Counted from the first letter of the stretch, positions 9,211 through 18,331 are shown. The stretch: DNA of 51,062 bases from Balneolaceae bacterium (GCA_003559375.1 PWLN01000265.1:1-51062), one strand, 5' to 3'. The notes: generated from the letters alone by a model not told the origin. Numbers and translations: made by a program.

Positions 9211-9582
9211 ACCTTACATTATCAATCACAGCTTTCCACTTGTTCCACCTGGCTGCGCGAACAAAAAGTCATCTGATGAGTTCCATCGAAAAACGAACCA
9301 CTTACAAAATAAGATAATCCCCGAACAACTCGTCTGATGACTTCCGGGTAATGGGGACTTGCCGCCGGACGATTTGATAGACCGATAAACCGCCCCGAGG
9401 GATCCCAATGGCAAATAACCGCTGAACGCTACGCGTACAAAAGATGATCATTTAGTGAGAACCCGTATTAACGGAATGTAAAATCCATTGATTCATAGGA
9501 TATTTAGCGGATTCAGGTGAATTACAGTGATATTTTTCTGATCTTTTAAGTATATCATTTTAACGAATTTCTTAAAAAAATC
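9211..9582. repeat. Gene-free stretch with an imperfect 17-nt inverted repeat
   Basis: No supported gene. AAGTCATCTGATGAGTT at 9266-9282 and AACTCGTCTGATGACTT at 9327-9343 are inverted copies (15 of 17 match) separated by 44 nt. The minus-strand ORF at 9226-9414 crosses both arms and has no family features. The stretch could be a decayed interspersed element. The last 100 nt are AT-rich and could hold the promoter for the M20 gene, but I see no clear consensus. Confidence 0.4.
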
Positions 9583-10743
9583 ATGAAGGATATCAAATCT
9601 TTAAAAAAAGAATTACCTGATTTTGCAGAAAAACTAAAAAAATACAGAGAATTGCTTCTGGCAAATCTGGTAATGGTTGGGGAGATACCGGCACCAACTT
9701 TTCATGAATCGAGAAGAGTTGAATTTATACTAAACCGCTTTGATGAAGCTGGAATGACCGATTCATCGATCGATGATGCAGGAAATGGGATCGGTGTACT
9801 CTCAGGTACAGACAATAAAGCGGCTATCTTGCTGAATGCTCACGCCGATACAATCTTTTCAGACAAAACCGACCATACAATGCAGGTTTCGAGTGATACG
9901 ATAACCGGCCCAGGAGTAGCTGATAATGCTATTGGCCTGGCTGCGATGATTACCCTTCCATATATTCTGGACGATCTTAATATAAAACTAGAGAACGACC
10001 TTGTTTTGATGGCTGGTGTAAAAAGCCTTGGAAGGGGCAATCTTGAGGGCATGCGTTTTTTTCTTGAGAAAAGTTCAATCAAAATCAAGAATGCGATCTG
10101 CATTGAAGGAATTCAGCTTGGCAGGCTGAGCTATTCATCAATAGGGATGCTACGGGGTGAAATCACCTGCAGGGTACCGGAAACCTATGACTGGTCACGA
10201 TTCGGAGATTCAAGCGCGATTCTCACCCTTAATGAAGTAATTAATAAAATCAATGATATGAGGTTGCCAAGGAGGCCCAGAACAAGTATCGTAATGGGAT
10301 CCATTGAAGGTGGCACATCATTCAACACCATAGCACGAGATGCAACATTGAGGTTTGAAGTGAGGTCTGAATCGCAGGAAGTTGTAGAACGGGCTGGTGA
10401 AACCATCAATGATATCGTACTCGAAGTTTCATCCAAAACCGGCGACCAGGTTGAACTGGATATATTTGCTAAACGTATACCCGGAGGTATTCCTTATGCC
10501 CATCCGCTTACTCGGTGTGCGCGTGTGGTTATGGAGAGCCTTGGCATCGAACCACGGCTTGCTCCGAGTATTTCCGAATTATCAGCACTCATTGACAAGA
10601 ATATTCCGGCACTAACCCTTGGTGTCACAATTGGTGAAAGGACTTTCAAAACTAATGAAACCATACAAATTGAGCCAATATATAAAGGACTGGCTCATCT
10701 CATTGGAACCATTTTAGCTATAGACGGAGGATATTGTGAGTAA
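9583..10743 (+). CDS. M20/PepT-like metallopeptidase homologue with degraded active site
   Basis: The 386-aa protein has the M20 di-zinc peptidase fold: HADT (His87, Asp89), the bridging Asp in GVADNAIG (Asp114), Glu175 in CIEGIQLG, and a lid domain at about 185-295 with FNTIARDATLRFEVRS. Two essential positions are missing. The Glu-Glu pair that acts as base and metal ligand is Lys147-Ser148 (AGVKSLGRG), and the C-terminal metal His region reads GERTFKTNE. Classical hydrolysis is therefore unlikely. It overlaps gpgS by 8 nt, so it is tied to the glucosylglycerate genes. Possible roles are binding, regulation or altered chemistry; none is shown. Confidence 0.78.
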   Translation: MKDIKSLKKELPDFAEKLKKYRELLLANLVMVGEIPAPTFHESRRVEFILNRFDEAGMTDSSIDDAGNGIGVLSGTDNKAAILLNAHADTIFSDKTDHTMQVSSDTITGPGVADNAIGLAAMITLPYILDDLNIKLENDLVLMAGVKSLGRGNLEGMRFFLEKSSIKIKNAICIEGIQLGRLSYSSIGMLRGEITCRVPETYDWSRFGDSSAILTLNEVINKINDMRLPRRPRTSIVMGSIEGGTSFNTIARDATLRFEVRSESQEVVERAGETINDIVLEVSSKTGDQVELDIFAKRIPGGIPYAHPLTRCARVVMESLGIEPRLAPSISELSALIDKNIPALTLGVTIGERTFKTNETIQIEPIYKGLAHLIGTILAIDGGYCE

Positions 10744-11707
10744 TCTTGAAAACTGGATTAATAAAAATACCTATCACCATTCCGAATTCTGGGATATAAA
10801 ACAATTGGTTGAGGTTAAAGAAAAAAAGAACCTAACCATTTCTTTATGCCTTCCTACACTTAACGAGGAAAAAACCATCGGCAAGGAGGTAATCATATTC
10901 AAGTCGGAGCTTATGGAGCGTTATCCCCTGCTGGATGAAATAGCTGTTATCGATTCCGGTTCAGAAGACAAAACTCTTGAGGTAGCAAAAAATTACGGTG
11001 CCGACACCTATCTTGCATCCGAAATATTACCCGGGCTTGAACCAAAACGTGGAAAAGGAGAAAACCTGTGGAAAGCCATTTATCAGTTAAAAGGTGATAT
11101 CATCGTATATGTTGATGCAGATATCAGCAATATTCATCCAAGATTTGTCTATGGGTTGGTTGCACCTCTCATTTATCGTGATGAGGTTAAGTATGTGAAA
11201 GGTTTTTATGACAGGCCGCTCGCATTTTCAGGAAATATTCGTCCCTCCGGTGGTGGCAGGGTTACAGAAATTCTTGTACGCCCGCTGTTTTCACTATTCT
11301 TCCCCGACCTTACGGCCCTGATTCAGCCACTTTCTGGCGAGTATGCAGTTAGGCGTGAAGTACTCGAACAAATTGCATTCCCGATCGGATATGGAGTGGA
11401 AACCTCTCATCTGATAGATGTTTATCATATGTACGGATTGGAAGCATTTGCACAGACTGACCTTGATAAAAGGGTTCATGAAAATAAACCCACACAGGCA
11501 CTCGGGAAAATGTCGTTCGGTATATTACAGACATTTATCAAACGAGCAAAAGCACTCGGAGTTTTGAACAAAGCGGAGCATACAACGCTCCTGCGCCAAT
11601 TCCAGGTCAGGCAGGATCAGTATGAACAAAATTTGATCGAAATTATTGAGGAGGAACGTCCGCCAATGCTTGAAATTGAAGAGTACAGAGATAAATTTAA
11701 ATCATAA
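10736..11707 (+). CDS. gpgS: Glucosyl-3-phosphoglycerate synthase
   Basis: GpgS (family GT81) moves glucose from an NDP-glucose donor to 3-phosphoglycerate, making glucosyl-3-phosphoglycerate, precursor of the compatible solute glucosylglycerate. Seen: the GT-A start ISLCLPTLNEEKTIG, VIDSGSEDKT, the metal-binding DADIS (Asp127, Asp129), and the family stretch ALIQPLSGEYAVRRE followed by GYGVETSHLIDVY. Start is GTG with a good GGAGG 6 nt upstream, inside the end of the M20 gene. A HAD phosphatase follows 48 nt later. Length 323 aa is typical. Confidence 0.9.
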   Translation: MSNLENWINKNTYHHSEFWDIKQLVEVKEKKNLTISLCLPTLNEEKTIGKEVIIFKSELMERYPLLDEIAVIDSGSEDKTLEVAKNYGADTYLASEILPGLEPKRGKGENLWKAIYQLKGDIIVYVDADISNIHPRFVYGLVAPLIYRDEVKYVKGFYDRPLAFSGNIRPSGGGRVTEILVRPLFSLFFPDLTALIQPLSGEYAVRREVLEQIAFPIGYGVETSHLIDVYHMYGLEAFAQTDLDKRVHENKPTQALGKMSFGILQTFIKRAKALGVLNKAEHTTLLRQFQVRQDQYEQNLIEIIEEERPPMLEIEEYRDKFKS

Positions 11708-11755
11708 AAGCCCGAAATAATAGTAACCTTCATTTCAAATTAAGCATAGATCCAA

Positions 11756-12655
11756 ATGCCATCAATAAACCTGCATAAACGATTTATAGATCTGTCAAAA
11801 CCGCTTGTTCAGGCTCCTACAGGTACCACACCACAGCTTTCAGTACTGGAAAATATTCGCTTGATTGCATACGACTTCTATGGCACCCTGTTCATTTCAG
11901 GTGTTGGCGATATAGGTGTTGATGACGGAAAAATTGACGCCCCGATTCTCGCCGAAGTTCTGCAAGATTCAGAAGTAAACATACTTTCATCCGATGCTGC
12001 TGTAAAATGCTTGGAATTTTATAATACTGTGGTAGCAGAGTACATCGACAAGTATAAAAATCAGGGAATAGAGTATCCCGAGCCGGATATTCGAAGCATT
12101 TGGCAGTCTGTGCTAACGATGTTAAGAAAGCATGAATTCGTGAAATTTCGTGAAAGCAGTGTCCTTTATGAGCAAGTATCTGTGGAGTTTGAGGCACGAA
12201 TGAACCCTGTATGGCCTATGCCAGGAGCGTTAGAAACGCTGAACTATTTTCAGGATAAAGGAATACTACAGGGAATTATTTCAAACTCCCAGTTTTATAC
12301 TCCAATTGTGATGGAAGCACTTACCGGTTACTCCCTGTCCGAACTCGGTTTTTCAGAAGAACTATTGCACTGGTCTTTTGAAGAAAAGATGAAAAAACCA
12401 GGCCTCGTGTTTTATAAAAATTATTTAAAAAAAGTTAATGCCTGTAATTCCGAAATAAAACCGGAAAATATTTTATATCTGGGCAATGATATGCTGAAAG
12501 ACATCTACCCTGCTCATACAGTAGGAATGAAAACAGCACTTTTCGCCGGAGACAAAAGGTCACTGAAATGGCATAGAGATGATAAGCGTTGCGCAGATAT
12601 TAAACCCGATCTGATTATTACTGAGTTCATTCAGTTAAAAGAATGCATCATCTGA
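11756..12655 (+). CDS. HAD-superfamily hydrolase, candidate glucosyl-3-phosphoglycerate phosphatase
   Basis: A 299-aa HAD protein. Motif I is YDFYGTLF, with nucleophile Asp40 and Tyr42 where phosphatases usually have a second Asp; motif II is around IISNSQ; motif III Lys is in EEKMKKPG; motif IV is YLGNDMLKDI. The DxY form of motif I is usual in haloacid dehalogenases and also seen in uncharacterised HADs. Position 48 nt after gpgS makes the second step (dephosphorylation to glucosylglycerate) the best guess. It is not the classic GpgP family, so the role is inference. Confidence 0.75.
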   Translation: MPSINLHKRFIDLSKPLVQAPTGTTPQLSVLENIRLIAYDFYGTLFISGVGDIGVDDGKIDAPILAEVLQDSEVNILSSDAAVKCLEFYNTVVAEYIDKYKNQGIEYPEPDIRSIWQSVLTMLRKHEFVKFRESSVLYEQVSVEFEARMNPVWPMPGALETLNYFQDKGILQGIISNSQFYTPIVMEALTGYSLSELGFSEELLHWSFEEKMKKPGLVFYKNYLKKVNACNSEIKPENILYLGNDMLKDIYPAHTVGMKTALFAGDKRSLKWHRDDKRCADIKPDLIITEFIQLKECII

Positions 12656-12920
12656 TCATACCGGTATTCACTCTATACTCTCATTGATCTACAAAGTGCG
12701 ATGTGAGGCCGTAGGTGTGCAATCTGTAGCATTTTGCCTGAATCCTGTATCCCTCAGGGGTCGGGATGTCGCTATCTCACCACCAGTATCCAGTATACGC
12801 TATAATCCGAAACGCGTCTATCCGGCTCAACCCTGCAAGGATGTCTATGGCACGACCCGGGCTATGGCATCCAGTATTCAATGTTTTTTACATATAAAAA
12901 TCTATGTAACATCCATTATT
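12656..12920. other. Convergent gap between the HAD gene and the GH13 gene
   Basis: 265 nt with no supported gene; the plus-strand ORF 12684-12980 runs into the GH13 gene end and has no family features. The gap holds short degenerate phrases (CCAGTATCCAGTATACG, ATCCAGTATTCAATG) that recur in another gap near 47,980 (ATCCAGTATCGTATCCC). They look like a low-complexity intergenic repeat type. No clear terminator hairpin with T-tract was found. Confidence 0.35.
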
Positions 12921-14669
12921 TCAAATCGCAATCCAAATCACTTCAAAAGGCTGCAATTGTGCTTTCCCATTTGCAATTAATTTCTTGCCCGATAAAATAT
13001 CAGTGTACTCTTTTCCTGTTTCAAGTGGAATAGAATTTGCCCTAAAATCAACTTTCTTAACTTTACCGGTAACATTTGCCAGTACAAGAACCTGTTCGGT
13101 TTTATCAAGGTCCCATCGAAGCAAACAAAAAACTTCAGGATCGATATCATAAACCTGCTGCCATCCAAACGGATGAAATGCCGGATGCTTTTTTCGTTTT
13201 TTTATGACTTCTTTAAGTTGATTGAATACTCTGTGAGTGGTTGTATCCGGATTATTCAGTTGTTTATCCAGCTCTTTGTATCGCCACTTTTTTCGGTTTA
13301 TTGTTCGATATCTGCCAGTGATGGATACTCCCTGTATGTTATTGGGCGATGCCGTCAAATTGTGAAAGTATATTCCGGGTACCCCTTTAAAGCTGAGCAT
13401 CAATGTCTGCGAGCACAGGTATCTCAGTTCCTGCAGGGATTGGTCTCCATTCGGTGTTTTGAAAGCATCGAAATATGTAATATTCAATTCATAAGGGCTT
13501 AATGAACCGTCCGGATTTTTCTTTTCAGATACAAACCCTCCTTTCTTTTTGATATCGTCTACCAATTTATCGAATTCCTCCTGTGGTACAAGCCCTTCCA
13601 AAGGCCTTACTCCAATTCCATCATGTGATGATGCAAAGTTAAAATAAGTACATCCTACAGGAAGCCTGTTGAGCGATTTAACCCATTCTGTCATGTAAGA
13701 TGCATTCTCGGTTAATATGGCATGTAGTAATAGGGGTGGCAGGCTGAATAGATAAACCATATGGGTTTCATCCCCATCGCCAAAATAACTGATATTTTCT
13801 TTGTGCGGTACATTAGTTTCAGTAATAATAGTGGCATGAGGTGCAAAACAATCGGTGAGTGTCCGCATCAGTTTTACAATTTCATGAGTTTGCTCAAGAT
13901 GGATGCAGCTTGTTCCGGGCTCTTTCCAGATAAAAGCCACCGCATCGAGCCGTATCACAGACAAACCTTTACTCAAGTAATAAAAGAAGATATCAAGATA
14001 TTCGAACAGAACATCCGGATTTGCAAAGTTTACATCAATCTGGTCATCACTAAATGTAGACCAAACAAATTTTTCGCCATTCTTTGTGTGTACAGGTGTA
14101 AGCAGTGCGGAACTTCTGGGCCTTGTAACCATTGAGAGATCAACTTCGGGCTCCACTTCAATAAAAAAATCTTTATAAGGTTCTTCTTTCTTCAGATACT
14201 TCCTGAACCAATCGCTATGCCTGGAAATGTGGTTCATCACTAAATCACCCATCAATCTGAAGTCTTTGCTGAGTTCAAGAATATCATCCCAGCCTCCAAC
14301 GCTTTCGTCTACACGGCGATAGTCTACAACTGAGAAACCGTCATCAGATGAGCTCGGGAAAAATGGTAATATATGGACACTGCTTATCGTGCTTTTCAGA
14401 TATTTTTTCAGAAACTCATGCTGTTTCCGGAGCATTGAAACCGGCTCTCTCCTTTTTGGTTGTACCATGTCTGCATAAGTAATGAGAATATGATCTTCCT
14501 GCGACCAAATTTCCTGAATAGGAATTCTCTCCCTGGGTTTTAATCCAAATTTGTTGATGTGCATCTGAATTCTTTTCATACACTCATCAACCATCTCATC
14601 TCCGTAAATTACCTTAAAGTGATAGCGGAGTTTAATTTCTGTCTCCTCGCAGTAAGGTGCTCCATCCAT
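12921..14669 (-). CDS. GH13_18 sugar phosphorylase, probable glucosylglycerate phosphorylase
   Basis: Sucrose-phosphorylase-type GH13 enzyme of 582 aa. Catalytic residues are visible: nucleophile Asp in VIRLDAVAF (about 242), acid/base Glu in IITETNVPH (about 284) and stabilising Asp in ASSHDGIG (about 350). In subfamily 18, members of this length split between sucrose and glucosylglycerate phosphorylases. Convergence with gpgS and the HAD gene favours glucosylglycerate: phosphorolysis would yield glucose-1-phosphate plus glycerate. The track begins at a TTG (14681); I use the ATG four codons later. Specificity is inference from context; the fold and family are firm. Confidence 0.87.
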   Translation of the reverse strand: MDGAPYCEETEIKLRYHFKVIYGDEMVDECMKRIQMHINKFGLKPRERIPIQEIWSQEDHILITYADMVQPKRREPVSMLRKQHEFLKKYLKSTISSVHILPFFPSSSDDGFSVVDYRRVDESVGGWDDILELSKDFRLMGDLVMNHISRHSDWFRKYLKKEEPYKDFFIEVEPEVDLSMVTRPRSSALLTPVHTKNGEKFVWSTFSDDQIDVNFANPDVLFEYLDIFFYYLSKGLSVIRLDAVAFIWKEPGTSCIHLEQTHEIVKLMRTLTDCFAPHATIITETNVPHKENISYFGDGDETHMVYLFSLPPLLLHAILTENASYMTEWVKSLNRLPVGCTYFNFASSHDGIGVRPLEGLVPQEEFDKLVDDIKKKGGFVSEKKNPDGSLSPYELNITYFDAFKTPNGDQSLQELRYLCSQTLMLSFKGVPGIYFHNLTASPNNIQGVSITGRYRTINRKKWRYKELDKQLNNPDTTTHRVFNQLKEVIKKRKKHPAFHPFGWQQVYDIDPEVFCLLRWDLDKTEQVLVLANVTGKVKKVDFRANSIPLETGKEYTDILSGKKLIANGKAQLQPFEVIWIAI

Positions 14670-14854
14670 AAATAAATTCAATATTTATTTTTAACCGTCT
14701 ATCGATATAATGTGCCTAAACTAACAACATTTTGCACTAATTATAAAGGAAATCAAGGCAGATAAGTTCATTTTTCTTTTAAAAAATTGTGTAATGCAAT
14801 TTATTACAAGTTTCAGATGTTTCTTACCTTTATTGATTTAAGAGATTAAGTTCT

Positions 14855-16141
14855 ATGGACAGGCAAGTATTTCAGGAAAAATTTGGATTGACCGGAGAGT
14901 CGGATGCCATCCGACAGGTTGTTGATAAAGTGATGCAGGTATCCGGCACTGATATCACTGTTCTTTTGCAGGGAGAGAGCGGTGTTGGAAAAGATGTAAC
15001 CGCACGGGCTATTCACGCCTTGAGCCAGAGAAAACGAAAAGATATTGTAATCGTTAACTGTGGCGCGATACCTGAAGGTATTATTGAAAGTGAGTTATTC
15101 GGCCATGAAAAAGGATCTTTTACCGGCGCCCATGAAGCAAGAAAAGGCTATTTTGAAAAAGCAGATGGCGGAACCATTTTTCTTGATGAAATCGGAGATA
15201 CCCCAAAAAATGTACAGGTTAAACTGCTACGTGTACTTGAAACCGGCGAATTCTTCAGGGTAGGTTCCAGCAAGATGTTCACAGCTGATGTAAGAGTAAT
15301 TGCTGCTACCAACAGGGATTTATGGGAGCTTGTACGCAATGGTTCATTCCGGGAAGACCTTTATTACCGTCTGGACACCGTAAAAATAAAATTACCGCCA
15401 CTCAGAGACCGTAAAGAGGATATCATCCCCATTTTTCGAAAATTTGTTACTGAATTTTCTTCCAAATACGATTCTGTTTTTCAGGGATTTTCTGACGAAG
15501 CTAAAGACCTGTTGATCTCATACCGCTGGCCGGGGAATGTTAGGGAACTGCGTAATGTGGCAGAGCAGCTTGTTGTGCTCGAAAAGTCTCAGTTCATCGA
15601 TAAAGACCGACTTCAAAAATATTTAAAAGGCAGGCAGTTTCATGGTTCTACTGATAATCTGCCTGTACTTTCTGATAAAAGGTCTGAAGATCCATTTACC
15701 TCTGCAACAGGAGCAGCGGATATGGGAATTATATATCGTGCCCTTCTTGAGATGAAAACAGATATTTCAGATCTGAAAAAAATGCTGGCAAATTTTCTAT
15801 ACACTACTCTTTCGGATAAAAGTACTGTTAAAGCACTGCCAGCAGCGATTACCCGAACAATCGATCCTAACGATATTTCAACCCACATCAGAGAACAAAT
15901 CAATGATGCATCACTTGGTATTCGCTCTGCAGATACCCTGATAAACACAGAGATAAACGACGAGGATGAGGTTATCAGTTTTTTCGGTGGCAAGGAAATA
16001 CCCTCAATTGAAGAAGCCGAAAAATTTCTAATAGAACAGGCTCTCAAGCGTTATGATGGTAACCGGCGGAAAGCTTCTGAAACGCTGGGAGTTAGCGAGC
16101 GAACACTATACAGAAAACTGGATCAGTATGGGCTTCAATAG
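14855..16141 (+). CDS. Sigma-54-dependent transcriptional activator without a receiver domain
   Basis: A 428-aa bacterial enhancer-binding protein. The AAA+ domain begins almost at the N-terminus: Walker A GESGVGKD, the sigma-54 contact loop GSFTGA, Walker B GTIFLDEIGD and the arginine-rich RWPGNVREL. A linker at about 270-385 is followed by a Fis-type helix-turn-helix (NRRKASETLGVSERTLYRKL). There is no N-terminal sensory domain, so input must come from a partner or expression level. lptE overlaps its end by 14 nt; the activator-lptE pairing is familiar in Bacteroidota. Upstream, TACCTTTA at about 14826 resembles a -7 element. Confidence 0.92.
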   Translation: MDRQVFQEKFGLTGESDAIRQVVDKVMQVSGTDITVLLQGESGVGKDVTARAIHALSQRKRKDIVIVNCGAIPEGIIESELFGHEKGSFTGAHEARKGYFEKADGGTIFLDEIGDTPKNVQVKLLRVLETGEFFRVGSSKMFTADVRVIAATNRDLWELVRNGSFREDLYYRLDTVKIKLPPLRDRKEDIIPIFRKFVTEFSSKYDSVFQGFSDEAKDLLISYRWPGNVRELRNVAEQLVVLEKSQFIDKDRLQKYLKGRQFHGSTDNLPVLSDKRSEDPFTSATGAADMGIIYRALLEMKTDISDLKKMLANFLYTTLSDKSTVKALPAAITRTIDPNDISTHIREQINDASLGIRSADTLINTEINDEDEVISFFGGKEIPSIEEAEKFLIEQALKRYDGNRRKASETLGVSERTLYRKLDQYGLQ

Positions 16142-16646
16142 ATTAAAGTTTATCATTATACCGTTAGTCGTTGTTTTAACAGCTGCCGGATGTATTTCTT
16201 ACAGTTTCACAGGAACTTCAATTCCCGCAGATGTAAGAACGATCTATATCCCCTTTTTCCCTGATCGCTCTCAAAGTGGCCTCGGCGATCTTAGTGACCG
16301 CTTGAACCGTGCACTTATCAATCGTTTTGTGAATCAAAGCAGGCTTTCACTTTCAAATGATCAGGATGAATCGGATGCATTTGTGGAGGGTGCAATTCAG
16401 AGCTATGTAACCCGACCGTTTAGTATAGGGGGCGACCAGCAGGCTAACCTTAATGAAGTTCAAATTACTGTTAGAGCTACATTTCAGTATGCCCGGGACG
16501 ACAGCCCGCTTTGGACTAAGAATTTCAATGGAAGTGCCACTTACGATGTTCTGGAAAACCCTGTAGATGGTGAAATCGAAGCAGCTGAAGCAGCATTACA
16601 GCAAATTTCAAATAATATGTTTAACGACGCCGTAAGCAGTTGGTAA
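16128..16646 (+). CDS. lptE: LPS-assembly lipoprotein LptE
   Basis: LptE is the outer-membrane lipoprotein that plugs the LptD barrel and helps insert lipopolysaccharide. The protein starts at the ATG at 16128, not the track start at 16053: this gives MGFNRLKF, a hydrophobic signal and the lipobox TAAGC (Cys22). The body has the Bacteroidota LptE pattern YSFTGTSIPADVRTIYIPFF. Length 172 aa is normal. It overlaps the sigma-54 activator by 14 nt and is followed 27 nt later by the TPR gene, forming one transcription unit. Confidence 0.9.
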   Translation: MGFNRLKFIIIPLVVVLTAAGCISYSFTGTSIPADVRTIYIPFFPDRSQSGLGDLSDRLNRALINRFVNQSRLSLSNDQDESDAFVEGAIQSYVTRPFSIGGDQQANLNEVQITVRATFQYARDDSPLWTKNFNGSATYDVLENPVDGEIEAAEAALQQISNNMFNDAVSSW

Positions 16647-16673
16647 TATGCCGTCAGTTAGTTAACATGCTGA

Positions 16674-17306
16674 ATGGAGCTAAAACACTACCAAATACCG
16701 GATTCATACAAAACGATTATTGATAAGTTTGAAAACGACCCTGAGGCTGCCATTACCAGCCTAAAAAGCAGGGTTGAAAAGAGAAATGCGGGAGCCATAG
16801 GATATTTTTTTCTTGCCTGGTTGTATCTGAAAAATAATGATACTGAAAATGCCATAGAAGCTGCATGGAATGCAAGAGTTCGTGCGCCTGGCAGCCGGTA
16901 CATTAATAGTTTACATTTTTTTATTGAACACCCCAACCGGTTTGATGCGTGGCTTCCTCAGTATCAGCGGCCGGTTTTTAACCGGGAAATTCAAAAAATT
17001 TTAATCTCACATCCCATTCAGGATCTTGACACCCTGATCAGTAAACTTTCATCTGTAGATAGTGTAAAGATTCGGCCCGGCACTAAAGATAAAGTTGAAC
17101 GCGATCTAAGTGCCGAAAGTGCTGATGTTGATGATATTGTTACAGAAACGCTTGCCGTAATCCACGAAAAACAGGAGAATTTCGAAGCTGCAATTCATGC
17201 TTATCAGCGCCTTATTGAAACAAATCCCGATAGAAAGGATTACTTCATGAAACAAATCAATCGCCTGAATAACAATACAAAAAAGGGAGTTGACAGCAGC
17301 GATTAA
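16674..17306 (+). CDS. TPR-like helical protein of unknown function
   Basis: A 210-aa soluble protein. Residues about 40-75 (GAIGYFFLAWLYLKNNDTENAIEAAWNARVRAPGS) and about 160-195 (VIHEKQENFEAAIHAYQRLIETNPDRKDYF) fit TPR units; between them is a charged linker. No signal peptide. It closes the sigma-54 activator-lptE unit, which hints at an envelope-related scaffold role but does not prove it. Its stop overlaps that of the convergent hydrolase by 4 nt. Confidence 0.75.
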   Translation: MELKHYQIPDSYKTIIDKFENDPEAAITSLKSRVEKRNAGAIGYFFLAWLYLKNNDTENAIEAAWNARVRAPGSRYINSLHFFIEHPNRFDAWLPQYQRPVFNREIQKILISHPIQDLDTLISKLSSVDSVKIRPGTKDKVERDLSAESADVDDIVTETLAVIHEKQENFEAAIHAYQRLIETNPDRKDYFMKQINRLNNNTKKGVDSSD

Positions 17307-17944
17307 CCTTCTGCTCTCACAAAGGCATTGTTTACTTTTTCATGTGCAATAGACGTGCTGGGACCGTGACCCGGATAAACAATTGTATTTCCGGGCAGGG
17401 TGTAGAGTTTATTTCGGATAGTTTTGGATAGTAAATCAAAATCCCCGCTGTAAAGGTCTGTTCTTCCTATACTTTCATAAAAGAGAACATCGCCGGAGAT
17501 CAACATGTTGTCATTTTCGAAATAAAGAGAAACATGATCCGGTGAATGTCCTGGCGTGTACATTACATCAAATACAAAACTTCCTACAGAATTATTTTGC
17601 TTTTCCGGGAGCGGCTCAGGAGTAAAATCAAATCCTGATGACCGTACCCCAAACATGGCTGCCTGATTTGAAAAGTTATTCCATAGGAAAAGATCATTGT
17701 GGTTTAGGTAAACCGGCACGTGAAAATCCTTTAAAATACGATCAAGCCCAAGCACATGGTCTACGTGAGCGTGTGTAAGTATAACAGCAATCAGTTTAAC
17801 TGCTTTTTCATCTAATTTTCCAAGAAAACTGTTGTATTCACGGGGTTCAAAAAAACCCGCGTCCACAAGCAGCCCCTCGCCTTCCCTGCAAAGCAGATAG
17901 GTATTTTGAGCAAATGGTCCAACCTCAAAAATTTCAATATCCAT
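17303..17944 (-). CDS. Metallo-beta-lactamase-fold hydrolase, glyoxalase II-like (YcbL type)
   Basis: A 213-aa hydrolase with all metal motifs: THAHVDHVLG (HxHxDH), TPGHSPDH, ISGDVLF and YPGHGP. The layout fits the short YcbL/GloB-like group, which hydrolyses thioesters such as S-lactoylglutathione analogues. The true substrate is unknown. I choose the ATG at 17944 (MDIEIFEVGPFAQNTYLL); the track start at 17983 would lie inside the rpmE terminator hairpin. The stop overlaps the convergent TPR gene by 4 nt. Confidence 0.87.
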   Translation of the reverse strand: MDIEIFEVGPFAQNTYLLCREGEGLLVDAGFFEPREYNSFLGKLDEKAVKLIAVILTHAHVDHVLGLDRILKDFHVPVYLNHNDLFLWNNFSNQAAMFGVRSSGFDFTPEPLPEKQNNSVGSFVFDVMYTPGHSPDHVSLYFENDNMLISGDVLFYESIGRTDLYSGDFDLLSKTIRNKLYTLPGNTIVYPGHGPSTSIAHEKVNNAFVRAEG

Positions 17945-17957
17945 AATGAACAGACAT

Positions 17958-17991
17958 AAAAAAAGGATGCAATGGCAATCCATGCATCCTT
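17958..17991 (-). terminator. Rho-independent terminator of rpmE
   Basis: Read on the minus strand: AAGGATGCATGG, loop, CCATTGCATCCTT then TTTTTTT. The outer 9 bp pair perfectly (17963-17971 with 17983-17991), with one bulge inside, and a seven-T tract follows. It lies 24 nt past the rpmE stop and just before the next minus-strand gene. Confidence 0.85.
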
Positions 17992-18014
17992 AGTTAAAAA
18001 GATACTTTCTGATA

Positions 18015-18227
18015 TCAGCCTTTTTTGTAACGACGATTGAAACGGTCGATACGGTCTGCTTTCTTCTGAAGTTTTTTATTCTGGTTGTAAAATGGGTGAT
18101 TTTTTGAGTCAACCTCACTTTTGTAAATACCTTCCTTGGTTTTAATAGTGCTTCGTGTCACAAATTCAGTGCCATCACTTAATAAAACTGTAACTTCATT
18201 ATAATCTGGGTGAATACCTTTCTTCAT
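18015..18227 (-). CDS. rpmE2: 50S ribosomal protein L31 type B
   Basis: A 70-aa bL31 of the zinc-free type: it starts MKKGIHPDYNEV, has HPFYNQNKKLQKKADRIDRFNRRY near the end, and contains no cysteines at all. Type B L31 is the usual form in Bacteroidota and replaces the zinc-binding type in the large subunit. It is a single-gene unit with its own promoter and terminator. The ~100-nt leader contains the perfect palindrome ATTACGTAAT (18244-18253), possibly regulatory. Confidence 0.95.
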   Translation of the reverse strand: MKKGIHPDYNEVTVLLSDGTEFVTRSTIKTKEGIYKSEVDSKNHPFYNQNKKLQKKADRIDRFNRRYKKG

Positions 18228-18283
18228 GGTCTTGCGGTTCTTAATTACGTAATAAATCGTTTGCCGGAATTTTTAGCAGATAA

Positions 18284-18314
18284 CAAATATACGGGTTCGC
18301 GTGAGTTATTGCAA
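18284..18314 (-). promoter_or_regulatory. Bacteroidota-type promoter of rpmE
   Basis: On the minus strand TTG (18314-18312) is followed, 20 nt later, by TATATTTG (18291-18284). This is a perfect fit to the -33 TTG and -7 TAnnTTTG elements of the primary sigma factor in Bacteroidota. It lies about 57 nt upstream of the rpmE ATG and supports the taxonomic assignment. Confidence 0.75.
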
Positions 18315-18331
18315 TTATTTAGATGTATGCC

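Noticed and set aside
9226-9414. 62-aa ORF in the gap after miaB
   Set aside because: Crosses both arms of an inverted repeat, has no family signal and no context.
12684-12980. 98-aa plus-strand ORF after the HAD gene
   Set aside because: Runs into the end of the GH13 gene and lies on repeat-like sequence.
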